64,000 nt of DNA from Sipunculus nudus (GCA_026874595.1 CM049310.1:2170001-2234000); one strand, 5' to 3'. Positions 46,500-58,068 are shown, numbered from the stretch's first letter. The notes: generated by a model not told the origin, from the letters alone. A program made the numbers and translations.

Positions 46500-47065
46500 T
46501 ATCCCAACAGAGATGTTGACTGCCACTTAGCGAATTAGCGACAATTTTCACTTGCAATCACACTGAATCGTATTTACGACATGTTTGCGAACATCGTACG
46601 AGTGTTTGGCCCAAAATTCGGCTGGACTCGGAGTTTGTATACCCGTCGTGCGAATGTCGTGCGATGTTCACAAGACAATCGCACGAAATTTGTGAAATAT
46701 TCGCGCGACATTCGCGACCAGAATATCAGATTTTCATTTTTATCTCCAAATATTCGCAAACTAGTTGCATATGTCGCAAACCCCTCTCAGAGTTGTCTCA
46801 CGGTTCTCGCAATTCCTGACTCGCAGAAACTGACTTGAGAATAGCTCGAGACATGTTCGAGACGGGTTTGAGACACAAGCGACGCCTCTGCGACTATTTT
46901 GCGAGAAATTTTGTTTTGCGATTTTTTTTAACATGTTCATGATTTGTGCGACAAGTTGGCGACACTTTGCGAATCACGCGAGGAAATTGAGAACCGCCGC
47001 GAATGTTTTAAGACAATTTTGAGACTCTCTCGCGAATTAATTCGCAATTTGTCGCAACCCAGTGA
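46500..47065. repeat. low-complexity region enriched in GCGA / CGAC / GAGAC words
   Basis: About 550 bp in which gcga, tcgc, cgcg, gcgac and gagac recur at irregular spacing on both strands, with far more CpG than the flanks. It has no clean tandem period and no credible protein; the overlapping frames on both strands are compositional. Confidence 0.5.
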
Positions 47066-48248
47066 GATACGGACTTAACTGCATGATTGCCAAACCATGA
47101 AGCTAATAAATACCCACAGTAACATAAATGGATCATCAAAGGGGTCTAGTGCAAAACAAACACACAATAAACAGTGAACACTGCTTTTATCATCAGATCT
47201 GGTCAGTTAATGGAATGCAAATAAATGCTAATGAAATATATATAGTGTAGGTGTATGTATATTCTAGTGCCTAAGAATTAATTTTTTACCATATTTTTTT
47301 ACTTATATATTACATGAAATGAGATGCTGCATTTTAGTGTTTTCATTTTCCTAGTTAAAAATCCAATCCTGTTACCTTTTGTCTTAATTCAGCAACATTT
47401 TACTATTACAGTTTTACTACTAGGTCTAGAATGCCAAACACCTAGGCAGCTGAGGAATGCGCTCCGTTAGTGTTATCTAGTTAGGGCAACATTGTTCTGA
47501 GTAACTAAGCCTATTTACAAGATTCTGTGTAAGAGAGACCGATCAGCTGTGATGTGGTCAGTGTTTGCTGCCGTGCACACGAGATGCTCTGACAGTGACA
47601 GTTACAAGGATTCTTCCTGCTTCCTCAGTTGTGCGGTAGGTCATTGAAACGAGATGAATACATGAATTACTTAGCCTTAACAGTTAGTCATCAGTAATTA
47701 AATTAACGGAGCAGTGCCAATTGCTAAGCAAAGAGATCCACAAGAAAAAAAAAAAAACGATCGAACGCTGAGCGTCCCGTTTGGATCATGTGGGTCACCT
47801 CGACCAATCAGAAGTAAGCATGGGGACACACCTTTTTGTACCAACAAATATCAATATCAAGATGTAGAAATCTCTGGGAAATTTATCATGTCGATACATA
47901 TTATTATGGTTTTTAATCTCCAACAATGAGCTTTCTGAGGGGCACTGTTCACACGTAGTTACGGTAAATTGCAGTTTGGTGAAGTTAAATGGTTATTGCG
48001 TCCAGGGGGATCAGCCCATCAGGTATGAGCTTTCTGTCACACCCACACCTCGATAAGCACCTACAAAACAATTAACATTGTAACAGCTAAAACAATTATA
48101 ACATACAAATGGTTTATTTTATGCACCATTCAACTGTATTAAGAATAGAGACTAATTTGGGTTAATCAAGCATATGAAGAACTAGATCTCACTGAATATA
48201 CAAAGTTCAAGTGAACTCCACAGAGTCCAAACTCTAAGTCTAACATCA
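47066..48248. other. intergenic, no gene seen
   Basis: Nothing supported. The short frame at 47714-47929 crosses a poly-A run and lacks any domain. Confidence 0.4.
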
Positions 48249-48407
48249 GGGGCCTGTTGCAATAACATTTACTGGACTTAAGCCCAGTTGGGGGCCTAAA
48301 TACCATGATTACAATTGTGACGTCATAATGGTTACCATGGTGACACACAGATGCCCCTGGGCTTAAGTCACCTACATGACTTAAGTCACCTTATTGCAAC
48401 ACACCCC
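48249..48407. mobile_element. fold-back MITE
   Basis: 159 bp with inverted ends: ggggcctgttgcaataa at the left and ttattgcaacacacccc at the right (15 of 17 pair), plus inner inverted ttaagcccag/ctgggcttaa. A CRE-like tgacgtca lies in the loop (about 48319). No target duplication was recognised. Confidence 0.6.
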
Positions 48408-48579
48408 AGCTGATGAAACCTTCTGCCAGTAACTGCCCTAGATTTCAATTATCAGTGTTTTTAGATTGAATTTGGGTCACTGATCGAGTGAACAACATTT
48501 AAAGCATCAGGTATGTACATGCCATCATTGTTAGCGAAACCAAATTTCCACTGGGGGGGGGGCCCAGTATATACATATT

Positions 48580-48698
48580 TATATGTGTATATATATATAT
48601 ATGTGTACTGCATATATATATATACATATATATATAAATATATATATATGTACTATGTATATATATACATATACTTATATATATATATATAATGTATA
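48580..48698. repeat. (TA)n-rich microsatellite, left flank of element 2
   Basis: Interrupted TA repeats up to the LTR border. The same kind of tract resumes after the other LTR at 60775, so the element landed inside a microsatellite. A TATA duplication fits but cannot be proven in such sequence. Confidence 0.85.
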
Positions 48699-51401
48699 TG
48701 TCGCGGGCGGGCGGTAAGGCGGGGTCTGGTTCGTGGCCCACTCGCACACACACAAATGGTAAACGACACGCAGCTGACACTTGACAACTGTTTATTCTGC
48801 AACAAAGTGGACAAGATCAGAATCGACGTGTTGTCGAAAGCATGACATGAGGCTGGACTCACGTGATCATATTGTTTACAAATATTGGACTGCTCATTAT
48901 AATGTATATAAAGGTACTCAACTTATTGTTTACAAATACTGGATTGCTTATTAAACTGTATATAAATATACTCAAATGCAATGTATGCCTCTGCAACAAG
49001 TACACAAGATATTCATTAAGGTAGGTTTACCTGAAATCTTCATGTAATTATAACCATGTTATTATTATAACCATGTTATTATACATATCTCCTAGTCTTA
49101 TACTATCTTAAATCTTGTTTATACATATCTATCAATCTTTATCTCAAACCCTCATCTAGTTTTATATTTGTTTACATCTTGCTATTCATACACAAATTAT
49201 GTTTGTGTACAACTATTCACAAACAATAGCGCTAAGATTTCACTTCGTTTATATCTTCTATCTATAATTCACTTCGTTTATATCTTCTATCTATAATAAC
49301 ATACATTAAGTATACAAATGTGAAACATCTAGGCTAAGTATCATTCTTAAGTACATAATGTCCTATATTGCTATCATTCAAAGAAATTCTGCTATTACAA
49401 GATAAAATATAAATATGACCAATGATTGTAGTAAATTTCTTAGTGAAAACATTCGGGGTGGTTATTTTCTGGGAGTCTATGATGGAAGAGCGAAGGGGGT
49501 ATCCCACTATATTTGGAGGGACGGATAATGGTTGTTTATCTCCCCTAGGAAATTCAAGAAATCTACCTCGGTAAATATTTATTTACTTGTAGGTATGGGA
49601 TATCTTTGGTTGATCACCCATATTAACATTACTTCGTAACATAATAATCGTAACATAATAAATAGAAGGACTAATGTGTGTTATGAAAGGGGAATGGTTT
49701 ATAAAGGGAACAGCGGGCGAGAACAACGAGGCCGCCGCGCGCAAACAGGTGGTTCCCGATGACGAATCATCAACATCGCCAGGCGCAGAACGCTTGGTGA
49801 AAGTTGTGTATGAATTTAACGTGAATTTTGCAGCAGGGCTATCAAAGGTGAGGTTCAAAATCAATAATTAAGTGGAAAGTTACTGGGAGTCAGTCATTGG
49901 TCAGTGGTTCTGGTACTTTTAATGCATAGGATCGTACTTTTATTTAAAGGATCAGATTTTTAAGGCTGAAAGTAACTTGGCATATTCCCACAGTGAGTTC
50001 TACCACAATGCTAAGTGGTTTAAGTTTAAAATACGTTTATGCGAGGTTTATGAACGTTTGTAGGAATTTCTGATACATTTCGCTAACATTTCGTGGTAAT
50101 TCAAGTTGTCCAAAATAAAAGAGAGAAGGGGGGGGGGGGGGGGGTTATGGGTTAGCTCGAATTAGTGCGAGCATCCACCGATAGACGGCAGCACGGTTAT
50201 AGTCATAACGTCTGCGTTTGTTTGAGAGAAGGCCGTTGCTGTAGAACCATTTTCTCTTTACTCATATTTATGCCGTAGACCCATTTTCTCATTATATTTT
50301 ATAAAAGAAAATACGATTTTATAGAATTATTCAATACGAGTGTTACAATTAGTTCTGTTATGTTTTAAATCCTGTTCACTCAATTCTATGCATTTTCAAG
50401 CTTATTTTTAAATATTGCTGATGCCTTAGGAGTGGGGGGAAAATGATGGATAGACGGAAATAACGGAGGTTAGAAGTACCGGTACAGATATAATTCGTTT
50501 ATTGGCCATTCTTTCAGTTCCACGAGGAATTCTATCGGAACACGTGGAGATTATCTAGACACGTGGAAATTATTTGTACACGTGGTAATGCTCTTTTAGA
50601 GGTCAGCATTAATTTGGCATATTGACTTGTGGTGTGGGTCCCTTTAAAGATTTACAGGAATATTTCACGGGGTTTCCCGTGCACCCAAATAACTCGAGGT
50701 CGAAGGTTCAGAGGTCCCGTAGTAATAACGATAATCTTACAAGGATATATAATTAAAGCACCCAGATAGAAAATATATAATATTCAATATTAATTAGGGA
50801 ATATTATATTGACATTCAGTTTATACTTTGGCATCTATCTACAACATTTTGAAAATAATTTTACCTACCTGCAACAAAGTGGACAAGATCAGAATCGACG
50901 TGTTGTCGAAAGCATGACATGAGGCTGGACTGACGTGATGTCCCTAACGGGATCGTCAGTAGGGGCACGTCACGCCCAAGTACCCATGCCATGCGACCTG
51001 TCCTATTGTTGCTTTAGGTTTCTCAAAAACCGGTCAGGGAAGGTTTCATGCCACATAGCCGTTCAGTACGGACATCTTCGGCAAATCCCGAGATGGTGGG
51101 GATCTATACATATAATAATTGTAGGTGGGGATCTATACATATAATAATTGTATTGATATCGCCTTTATTCTGACCTCTATTAAATATAAATCTAAACTTT
51201 AATGATATAGAACTATATTAAATGATTAATCTGAAAAATTATATCTATTCAGGGGAGTCAACCAGAGAGACAGATTAAAACGGTTTCCGGTGACAGTGTC
51301 GCCAAGACGACAATGCTAACAATGCCATAGTGAAGGAAAAGAGGAGAAATATTACGCAGGGGAGACAAGCCGGCTGTTCTCCCGACTTAACATTCGCTAC
51401 A
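48699..51401 (-). repeat. 3' LTR of element 2
   Basis: 2,703 bp; in element orientation it begins TGTAGCGAATG and ends GCGACA. It contains a 71-bp direct repeat at 48797-48867 and 50869-50939, a tandem duplication at about 49232-49300, a poly-G run of 17 at about 50128-50144, three CACGTG boxes 19 bp apart (50541, 50560, 50579) and a duplicated ggtggggatctatacatata near 51093-51150. Short frames in it (for example 49674-49871) recur identically in the other LTR because of LTR identity, not selection. Confidence 0.95.
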
Positions 51402-51420
51402 TCCTCCCCCACTTCAGAAA
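51402..51420 (-). promoter_or_regulatory. polypurine tract, element 2
   Basis: In element orientation agtggggg aggagg-like purines (plus strand tcctcccccact) abut the 3' LTR, the expected site of plus-strand priming. Confidence 0.7.
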
Positions 51421-51463
51421 AGTTGTCGACCCGACAACTTATAAGGCTCTTAATGATGGCTCA

Positions 51464-54400
51464 TTAAAAAGTAAGCCCAACTAATTGGTCGTGATCACTT
51501 AAGGACATTCTAAAAGAAGTGAAGTAATCCCCAGATCGGATCCAACTGGGGGGCCGTCTTTCACGTGTGGACCGTCGCAAAGCGGATTGAGGTTCTGTAC
51601 CCTCAGATGTGGTTTCATCCCCATTAAAGGTTTGGGAATGGGTTTCTAGTTCTTCTCGCGTTTCCCTCTCTGTCGCTCTGTCTACTATACCCTCCTCAGG
51701 GGGTTGGCTAATATCATGGGAAGCGGCAGGACTACCGGAAGGAGAACTTAAATCAGAATTGTCTAAATTTGGTTCAGAATGACTAACCGATATTCTATCA
51801 GGCTCCGCTTCAGAATGACTAACCGATATCCTATTGGGCTCCGCTACAGTGGAAATTGGAGCTGTGGACATTGGAGCAGTTATGATAGGGGTTAAGGTTA
51901 AATAGGGATCGTTATAATCATCCTCATTCGGACTTTCTTCCTCTATTTCCTCATCACTTCCCATGATCTCAGGTGAAGATCTAAGATGCCTAGGAGGCGT
52001 TTTCGTACCTGGATCAGTGTCTGGGGAAGTGTCAGAATCAAGTGGGAGATGGTTAATTAATAAGAGCAAGTTCCTATGGAGAGTTCGGGGCGGATCGGAC
52101 GAGCCATCTTTCTTAACCTTATATACCGGAATATCAGCCTTTGGTTGGTCGATAATGATATATACAGGGGGCTCCCACAGGTCGGCCAGTTTTTGTTTTC
52201 CAATTAAGTGCAAGTTTCTTACTAAAACTCTATCTCCAATATTTAATTGAGTGCTTTTCGCCTTGCGATCATATCGGGCCTTGTGTCGCTTCTGCTCAGC
52301 TAATGAATGTTGCTGGGCTTTGCGATAGGCATTCTTAAGTGTTTCCCCGATTGATTGAACATATTTATCATAGTCGGCCATATTTGGCCTTTGATCGTGG
52401 TCTAGCCCAAAAAGAACATCTACAGGTAGCCTGGGGTGTCTGCCATACATTAAGAAAAAGGGAGAATAGCCGGTGGTCTGATGTCTGGTGCAGTTATAGG
52501 CATGGGTAACAGAATTAACAAAGAGTTTCCAATCTTTCTTTTGATTAGGTTCTAAACAGCCTAACATATTCAGTAGCGTGCGATTGAAGCGCTCGCACTG
52601 CCCATTGCCCATGGGATGGTAGGGACTTGTGTGCGACTTTTCGATACCAGCTAGAGTGCACAAATCTTTGATAACTTTGCTTTCAAAATTTCGCCCCTGA
52701 TCGGAATGGATTCTTTGGGGAAATCCGTAGTTACAGATAAAATTATCCCATAACAGTTGAGCGGTTGGTTTTGCTTTTTGGCTTTTACATGGGAATGCCC
52801 TGGCAAACTTAGTAAAATGATCAGTAACCACTAATATATTTTCTATGTTACCTTTACTGGGTTCCAGAGATAGGAAATCTATGCACAAAATTTCTAGAGG
52901 GGCTGAGGATTGGATGTTTACAAGAGGTGCTCTTTGGCAGGTAGGAGTTTTTCGTCTCACACATCGTGGACACTGAGCTACATACTCTGTGATATGTTTG
53001 TTCATACCAGGCCAAAAGAAACGATCTTGTACTAGGTTGATTGTTCTAGTCTGACCCATATGGCCCATATCATCATGGAGCCCCTTGAGAGCCGTTTGAC
53101 GCAAAGCGCTAGGCAAAACTACCTGCAAGGTCTCTATGTCATCTACAATCCGTTTTCTACATAAGACACCTTTATTGATGAGAAATTTAGATAGGTGGCG
53201 CTGATAACACAGCAGCTCAGTCGAGTCCCCTTTACGGTATTTTAGTTTGTTCCCGCTTTTTATAGCTTCTATGACTGTTTTAAGGACAAGATCTTTTGAT
53301 TGCTCCTGAATCATGTCTATTGGCATAGAAGGGAGGCTAAGGGATACAAATGGAATAAATGGGTCATGATTGGTGTTTTGTAGTCCTGTACAACCGGGCA
53401 GGTGAGACTGGCATATAGCTTGAACCATATCTGAAGACAGAATATCAGGAGAGAGAGAATCATCCGTACTGGGAAGATTACAAGTTCTGGATAGGAAGTC
53501 AGCATCGACGTTCCTTTTTCCGGACCGATATTCTATTTTAAAGTTAAAGTTTGCTAATGCAGCCACCCACCTATGCCCTGTGGCATCCAGTTTTGCGGTG
53601 GTTAACACATAGCAAAGGGGATTATTGTCAGTCTTGACAGTAAAATTGCCCCCATACAAGTAATCTTTGAATTTGTCAACAACCGCCCATTTTAAGGCCA
53701 GGAATTCTAGTTTGTGAGCAGCATAATTCTGCTCAGACCTGTTTAGACTGCGGCTGGCATAAGCAATGGGTTTCAGTTTCGAATCGTGTTCCTGGTATAG
53801 AACCGCCCCTAAGCCAGATCTAGAAGCGTCTGTATGCAAAATAAAAGGCTTAGAAAAGTCTGCATACGCCAAAACTGGGGCTTTACATAGGAGCTCTATC
53901 AGTTTCTCAAAGGAGGACTTTTGGTCTGGACCCCATACGAAAGGTGGTGCTTTGGATTTACGCTTCTTAGATGCAGGACATCTCCTAGAGCTTTCGCCTT
54001 TAAGGAGGTCGTGGAGGGGCCTTGCGATTTGAGCAAAATTACGCACGAACTTTCGGTAAAAGCTGGCAAAGCCAAGGAAACGTCGGACTTCAGTTACGGA
54101 GGATGGAATGGGCCAGTTCTTCAAGGCTTCAATTTTAGTGGGGTCAGTTTGGATTCCTTTAGCCGAAACAACATGGCCAAGGTAATTTACTTGTTTTTTG
54201 AACAAATGACATTTACTGGGTTTCAATTTCAATCCAGCCTCTTTCAGACGTTTAAAGACTGCCGTAAGTCGATCTAAGTGTTCTTGAAAGGTGGAACTGA
54301 ACACTATAATATCGTCAAGATAGAGGAGACACTGAGACAAATGGAGATCACCCATTGTCTTTTGCATTAGGCGTTGGAACGTGGCGGGGGCGTTAATTAA

Positions 54401-55779
54401 ACCGAACGGCATCGTATTCCATTCGAAAAACCCGAGAGGACCTGCAGTGAATGCGGTTTTAGGCTTATCCTCCTCCTCTACTTCAACCTGCCAGTACCCC
54501 GCTTTCAAATCGAGAGAAGAGAAGTATTTACTCCCAACTAGCGAATCTAAGGTGTCATCTATACGTGGTAATGAGTAAGCATCACGGACAGTTTTAGCAT
54601 TAAGCTTGCGATAGTCTATGCAGAAGCGTAGCTTATCATCTGGCTTTCTGACTAGAACAATAGCTGACGAATATGGGCTGCAACTATCTCTAATCACCCC
54701 AAATTCGAGCATTTCCCTTATGTGATCGCGCACCTCCTGATAAAGGTGTGGAGGGATACGTCGATATGCCTCGCGAAAAGGGGCAGAGTCTGACAGAACA
54801 ATTTTGTGTTTAACTTTATCTGTGCGCCCAAGATCCAAATCATGCTTAGCAAAAATGTCTCGCCACTCCCACAGCAGGTCCAGGACTTGCTGTCTTTCCG
54901 TAAGGGAAAGGGAGGGATCAATGGTAAATTGATCAAGTACGTTATCGTTGGCCTCGAGGCTGGATTTGCCTGAAGGAACAACAGAGGCCAATTGCAACGA
55001 ACAGATGGTTGTTTTCGCTGGAATAGTAACAATGTCATTTGTAAGATTAGACATTCTTATATCGAATCGTTTCTCTGAACGATTTTGCAAGTTTACCTCC
55101 ATCAATAGAGGGTCTACTGCTAATCCCGCCGGAAGAGGACCGTAAGGTTCTGTTACAATCAACGTCTTTCCGTATGTACAAGCCCGGGTTTTACCTGGTA
55201 CAGTAAGAGACTGATTTGGTGGAATAGTTATTTGCCTAAAGGAGGTGACGAGGCCTATTGAGGAAGATTTAGCAGTCGCAAAAGTACAGCATTTTAAGGC
55301 TGACCGCCAGGCATCGGGAATTTTACTCTTCTGGAGGAACCTAGGGCCCCCATCACCGCGAAGTATCCGAGCACACTGCTTTAGGACATTCTGTCCAATT
55401 ACAAAAGGGTGCAACGCATTCAAGGTTGTATCTTTTACCAGTAATACGGGAGTTGGAAAAATTTTATCCAATACACCTGGAAAATTTAAATTTATTTCAA
55501 CAATGCCAAGGTATTCGAGATTATTTCCCCCTGCGACCTCTATGTTAAGGACATCAGATATTTGTTGGATTGGTAAAGAAGACAGATACTGATTGTAGAA
55601 ATGTTCAGCCACTGTGGTAACAGAAGAGCCAGTGTCTAGTAAACCGGTACATGGAACCCCCTGTGATGTGAGCGAGACACAATCTACATCCCCGGTCAAA
55701 GCAACAGGTATAACCTTGGGTTTAGTGGGCCTGTGTGTCCGACCTACGTCCTCCCACTGACTGGCGCAGGTGGACCGGA
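51464..55779 (-). CDS. pol: Pol polyprotein, element 2
   Basis: An uninterrupted frame, about 1,411 residues from the first listed start at 55699, but really entered by -1 frameshifting from gag at 55780. Order: aspartic protease (DTGSS, residues 22-26), reverse transcriptase (FCIDYRKLN; SLDLKAGYWQ; YLDD at residues 460-463), RNase H (HTDASRSGLGAVLYQ), integrase with HHCC (HDDMGHM ... CPRC, about 875-915) and the D-D35-E core (SDQGRNFE near residue 998; Glu in QCERFN). The integrase C-terminal part has GDRVLVRN. The tail is acidic and carries a tandem repeat of about 11 residues around RISVSHSE. All catalytic residues are present. Confidence 0.95.
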
Positions 55780-57105
55780 GTTTAAAGGCTTACCAGTTAC
55801 GTCACGACGTGCTCTACAGTCTTGAACAGAATGGTTATTACGTTTACACCTGGTGCAAAACGTGGCTAGTTCAGGTGGATTCGAATTTTGTTCTGAAACT
55901 GTAGCGTTACTCTTTCGATAGGCAGGAGTGGTTGGTCTACTATGTCTATAGCTTTGGGTTGTTTCGACTCTCGTAAGGCGAGATTCAATACCTTCTAGTT
56001 TTTGTAACACTGTATTGACCATTTGGGAAAGATCACTAAGTGACTGTTGTTGGGAATTTTGAGAGGGTTTTAAATTGGGTCTCCTAATGTTACCACCCCC
56101 AGGGGAAGGTTTTGATGGAGTCATCATAGGCATATATTCAACCTCGAGCTCCCGGGCTGCACTAAAAAGAACTTCAAAGGACGTACCCGATTTTAAAGTG
56201 GGACGTAGGGCATCTTTCACGGGTTGATAGAGGTCATTTAATCCATACCAGAATCTTGAACATAGACTGCTACGAGCCTCGTGGTCTGAGATTCCACCCC
56301 GTTGCTTTAAACTGTGTAGAAGCTTTTGAATACGACAGCCCCATTTAACGATGGTCTCCCCAGTTTCTTGTTGGGCCCCATAATACTGCTCCCTTATCAT
56401 ATTAATGTCTACCACCTCTCCAAACGTGAGGTCTAAGTGGTGGATCAAATCAGTAAGAGGGGCAGATGGGTCCAGGTAAAGAAGAACCTCCGCGGCTGAA
56501 CCTCTAAGGGACAGTCTAATTGCCTCGTCTATATCTTGGTGGCGGTAACATCTGTTATCTAAGAGACAGTCAACTTGGTAACGCCACTGGCGAAAAGGGG
56601 TGTCTTTTGTTTGGGGGTCACCGGAAAATGTGGGTAAACGTGGTTTCTGGGACATTGTATACACTAGGTTAGGACCCATGGCAGCGCCCTCTGGAAAAGA
56701 AGGGATCCTCTGATAAGCCATCCTATCCTCTATTTTATGCTTTAATCTGTTAAGATTGTCATCAGAGGACAGTCTATCTAGAAAAATATCTAGCGGATCT
56801 GTTAAGGATGATTTCCCCTCAGCGATCAATTCTCGTATACAGTCCTCATGATCGGTTGTGGCAGCTTTTACTTTTAGTGACACAGCTCCCGATGGAGTCT
56901 GCCATTCAGCAAAACTGGGAGAACTAAGAACCTTGGTAACTGCGGATGAGGAGGCAAAGACAATGAAAGCCTGGTCCGGACTAGAGTCTGAAGGAACCAG
57001 CAACACATGCTCCACGTCACCCGCAGCACCAAAGTGATCCCCGAGTTCTGCTTGCTGCACATCTACTGGTAAGTTATCTACCACAAGGGTGTTTTGGTAC
57101 TTCAT
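55744..57105 (-). CDS. gag: Gag polyprotein with RRM-like N terminus and PNMA-like core, element 2
   Basis: 453 residues, uninterrupted, starting ATG at 57105. Residues about 5-55 resemble an RRM fold: TLVVDNLP as RNP2 and AFIVFASS as RNP1. After a linker, a core from about residue 153 starts LPTFSGD and continues with SLRGSAAEVLLYL, LTFGEVVD and ETGETIVKW, the order seen in PNMA-type and related Ty3/gypsy Gag capsids. A CCHC zinc knuckle, CTRCKRNNHSVQDC, lies near residue 412. It would form the particle shell and bind RNA. The RRM-like call is by motif only. Confidence 0.88.
   Translation of the reverse strand: MKYQNTLVVDNLPVDVQQAELGDHFGAAGDVEHVLLVPSDSSPDQAFIVFASSSAVTKVLSSPSFAEWQTPSGAVSLKVKAATTDHEDCIRELIAEGKSSLTDPLDIFLDRLSSDDNLNRLKHKIEDRMAYQRIPSFPEGAAMGPNLVYTMSQKPRLPTFSGDPQTKDTPFRQWRYQVDCLLDNRCYRHQDIDEAIRLSLRGSAAEVLLYLDPSAPLTDLIHHLDLTFGEVVDINMIREQYYGAQQETGETIVKWGCRIQKLLHSLKQRGGISDHEARSSLCSRFWYGLNDLYQPVKDALRPTLKSGTSFEVLFSAARELEVEYMPMMTPSKPSPGGGNIRRPNLKPSQNSQQQSLSDLSQMVNTVLQKLEGIESRLTRVETTQSYRHSRPTTPAYRKSNATVSEQNSNPPELATFCTRCKRNNHSVQDCRARRDVTGKPLNSGPPAPVSGRT
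55780..55786 (-). promoter_or_regulatory. -1 ribosomal frameshift slippery site TTTAAAC
   Basis: On the minus strand T TTA AAC is in exact gag register (TTA from 55785, AAC from 55782), about 36 bases before the gag stop. The -1 frame is open from here into pol. About four bases downstream, GTCCACCT can pair with AGGTCGGAC (one bulge), a candidate stimulatory hairpin. Confidence 0.82.
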
Positions 57106-58045
57106 AGTGGTGAGATCAAAGTTCTGTTTAGTTAGGTAAACAACTACAGTTCAGTCAGTTACACTACAATCTAAGTTACACTACCGCTTAAAATCTAATA
57201 ACACTACCGCTTAAAATCTAATAATTTATCTAAGTGAAGCTAAGCTTATCTTCAAGTGAAGTATCATATTTGTAGCCTACTAGGTGATCATTAAATAAAA
57301 TACCAGTACCGAACCTAGTATAAAATATACAAGGTCAGCTTACCTCTGTACAGGAGTACGTGAATCTAAAAAGCAACTGGATTAGTGAACATTAATGTTT
57401 ACATAACAAAACTATCAGATATTAAAACAATTAGATATTAAATATCATAAGTAAACATGATATGCAACAATGGGTAATCAAAGTTGCATAATAACAAATA
57501 ACTAGTGGTGACCCATGTGCTAATAATAAATGTATCTGTATCAAATGTCACAGGTTGGTCACCGAAGTAGAGGATCACGCTGGATTCACATTAACGTTCA
57601 GAGTCTCTACAGTTCTCTTTGGTGTCCTGGGTACACGGCCGGCACTGTTACCCAGATGAGAGTACCGCAAGAATGACTGACGGGAAAGTAAAGTCCATCA
57701 AATTTTCTTTGACTAAGAAATTCTGAGGCGCGATTCACTTCAACAGTGCACGTAGAAATAAATAACTCCGGAGAAGTTTTTATTATGCATTGAATGTCCT
57801 TGTACTGGCTTCTGCAGCGACGGAACATCCACGCAAACAACTGTCACTTAAACAGGGGTGACGTCGATAAACTATCATGTTCAGTGGGACACACTAACCG
57901 CAAACGAAACGGCAGTTCACGCAGGCCAAGACAAATTATGCAGGCCGTCTCCACATGGGTGCCCGGGGTCCAAGGACTGGAGGCCCATTCATGACAGTGC
58001 GTCCAACCGGAAGTCCACCTGGAGTATCAGTGTCCAGCTGCGATA
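57106..58045 (-). other. 5' leader of element 2
   Basis: About 0.94 kb between the primer-binding site and gag. It contains a short tandem duplication (acactaccgcttaaaatcta twice at about 57178-57225). No gene; frames here are chance. RNA packaging signals would be expected here but cannot be read off. Confidence 0.6.
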
Positions 58046-58067
58046 TCGAATCCTGCAGGCTGCGCCA
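58046..58067 (-). promoter_or_regulatory. primer-binding site, element 2, probably tRNA-Ser
   Basis: One base inside the 5' LTR. The plus strand reads tcgaatcctgc, two bases, gctgcgcca, which looks like the 3' end of a tRNA (TPsiC loop, acceptor strand, discriminator G, CCA). The discriminator G and GCTGCG end fit animal serine tRNAs. Complementarity extends beyond the usual 18 bases. Confidence 0.65.
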
Positions 58068-58068
58068 G

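Noticed and set aside
46574-46838. Overlapping frames on both strands rich in Arg
   Set aside because: Result of the GCGA/TCGC word composition, not coding evidence.
48499-48780. Frame rich in Ile-Tyr repeats
   Set aside because: Translation of the (TA)n microsatellite.
49583-49871. Opposed 93- and 65-residue frames, repeated at 58953-59241
   Set aside because: Identical because both are in the LTRs of a very young element. No domain is seen and the overlap on both strands argues against coding.
58046-58067. A real tRNA gene
   Set aside because: Only the 3' half of a tRNA is present and it abuts the LTR, as expected for a primer-binding site.
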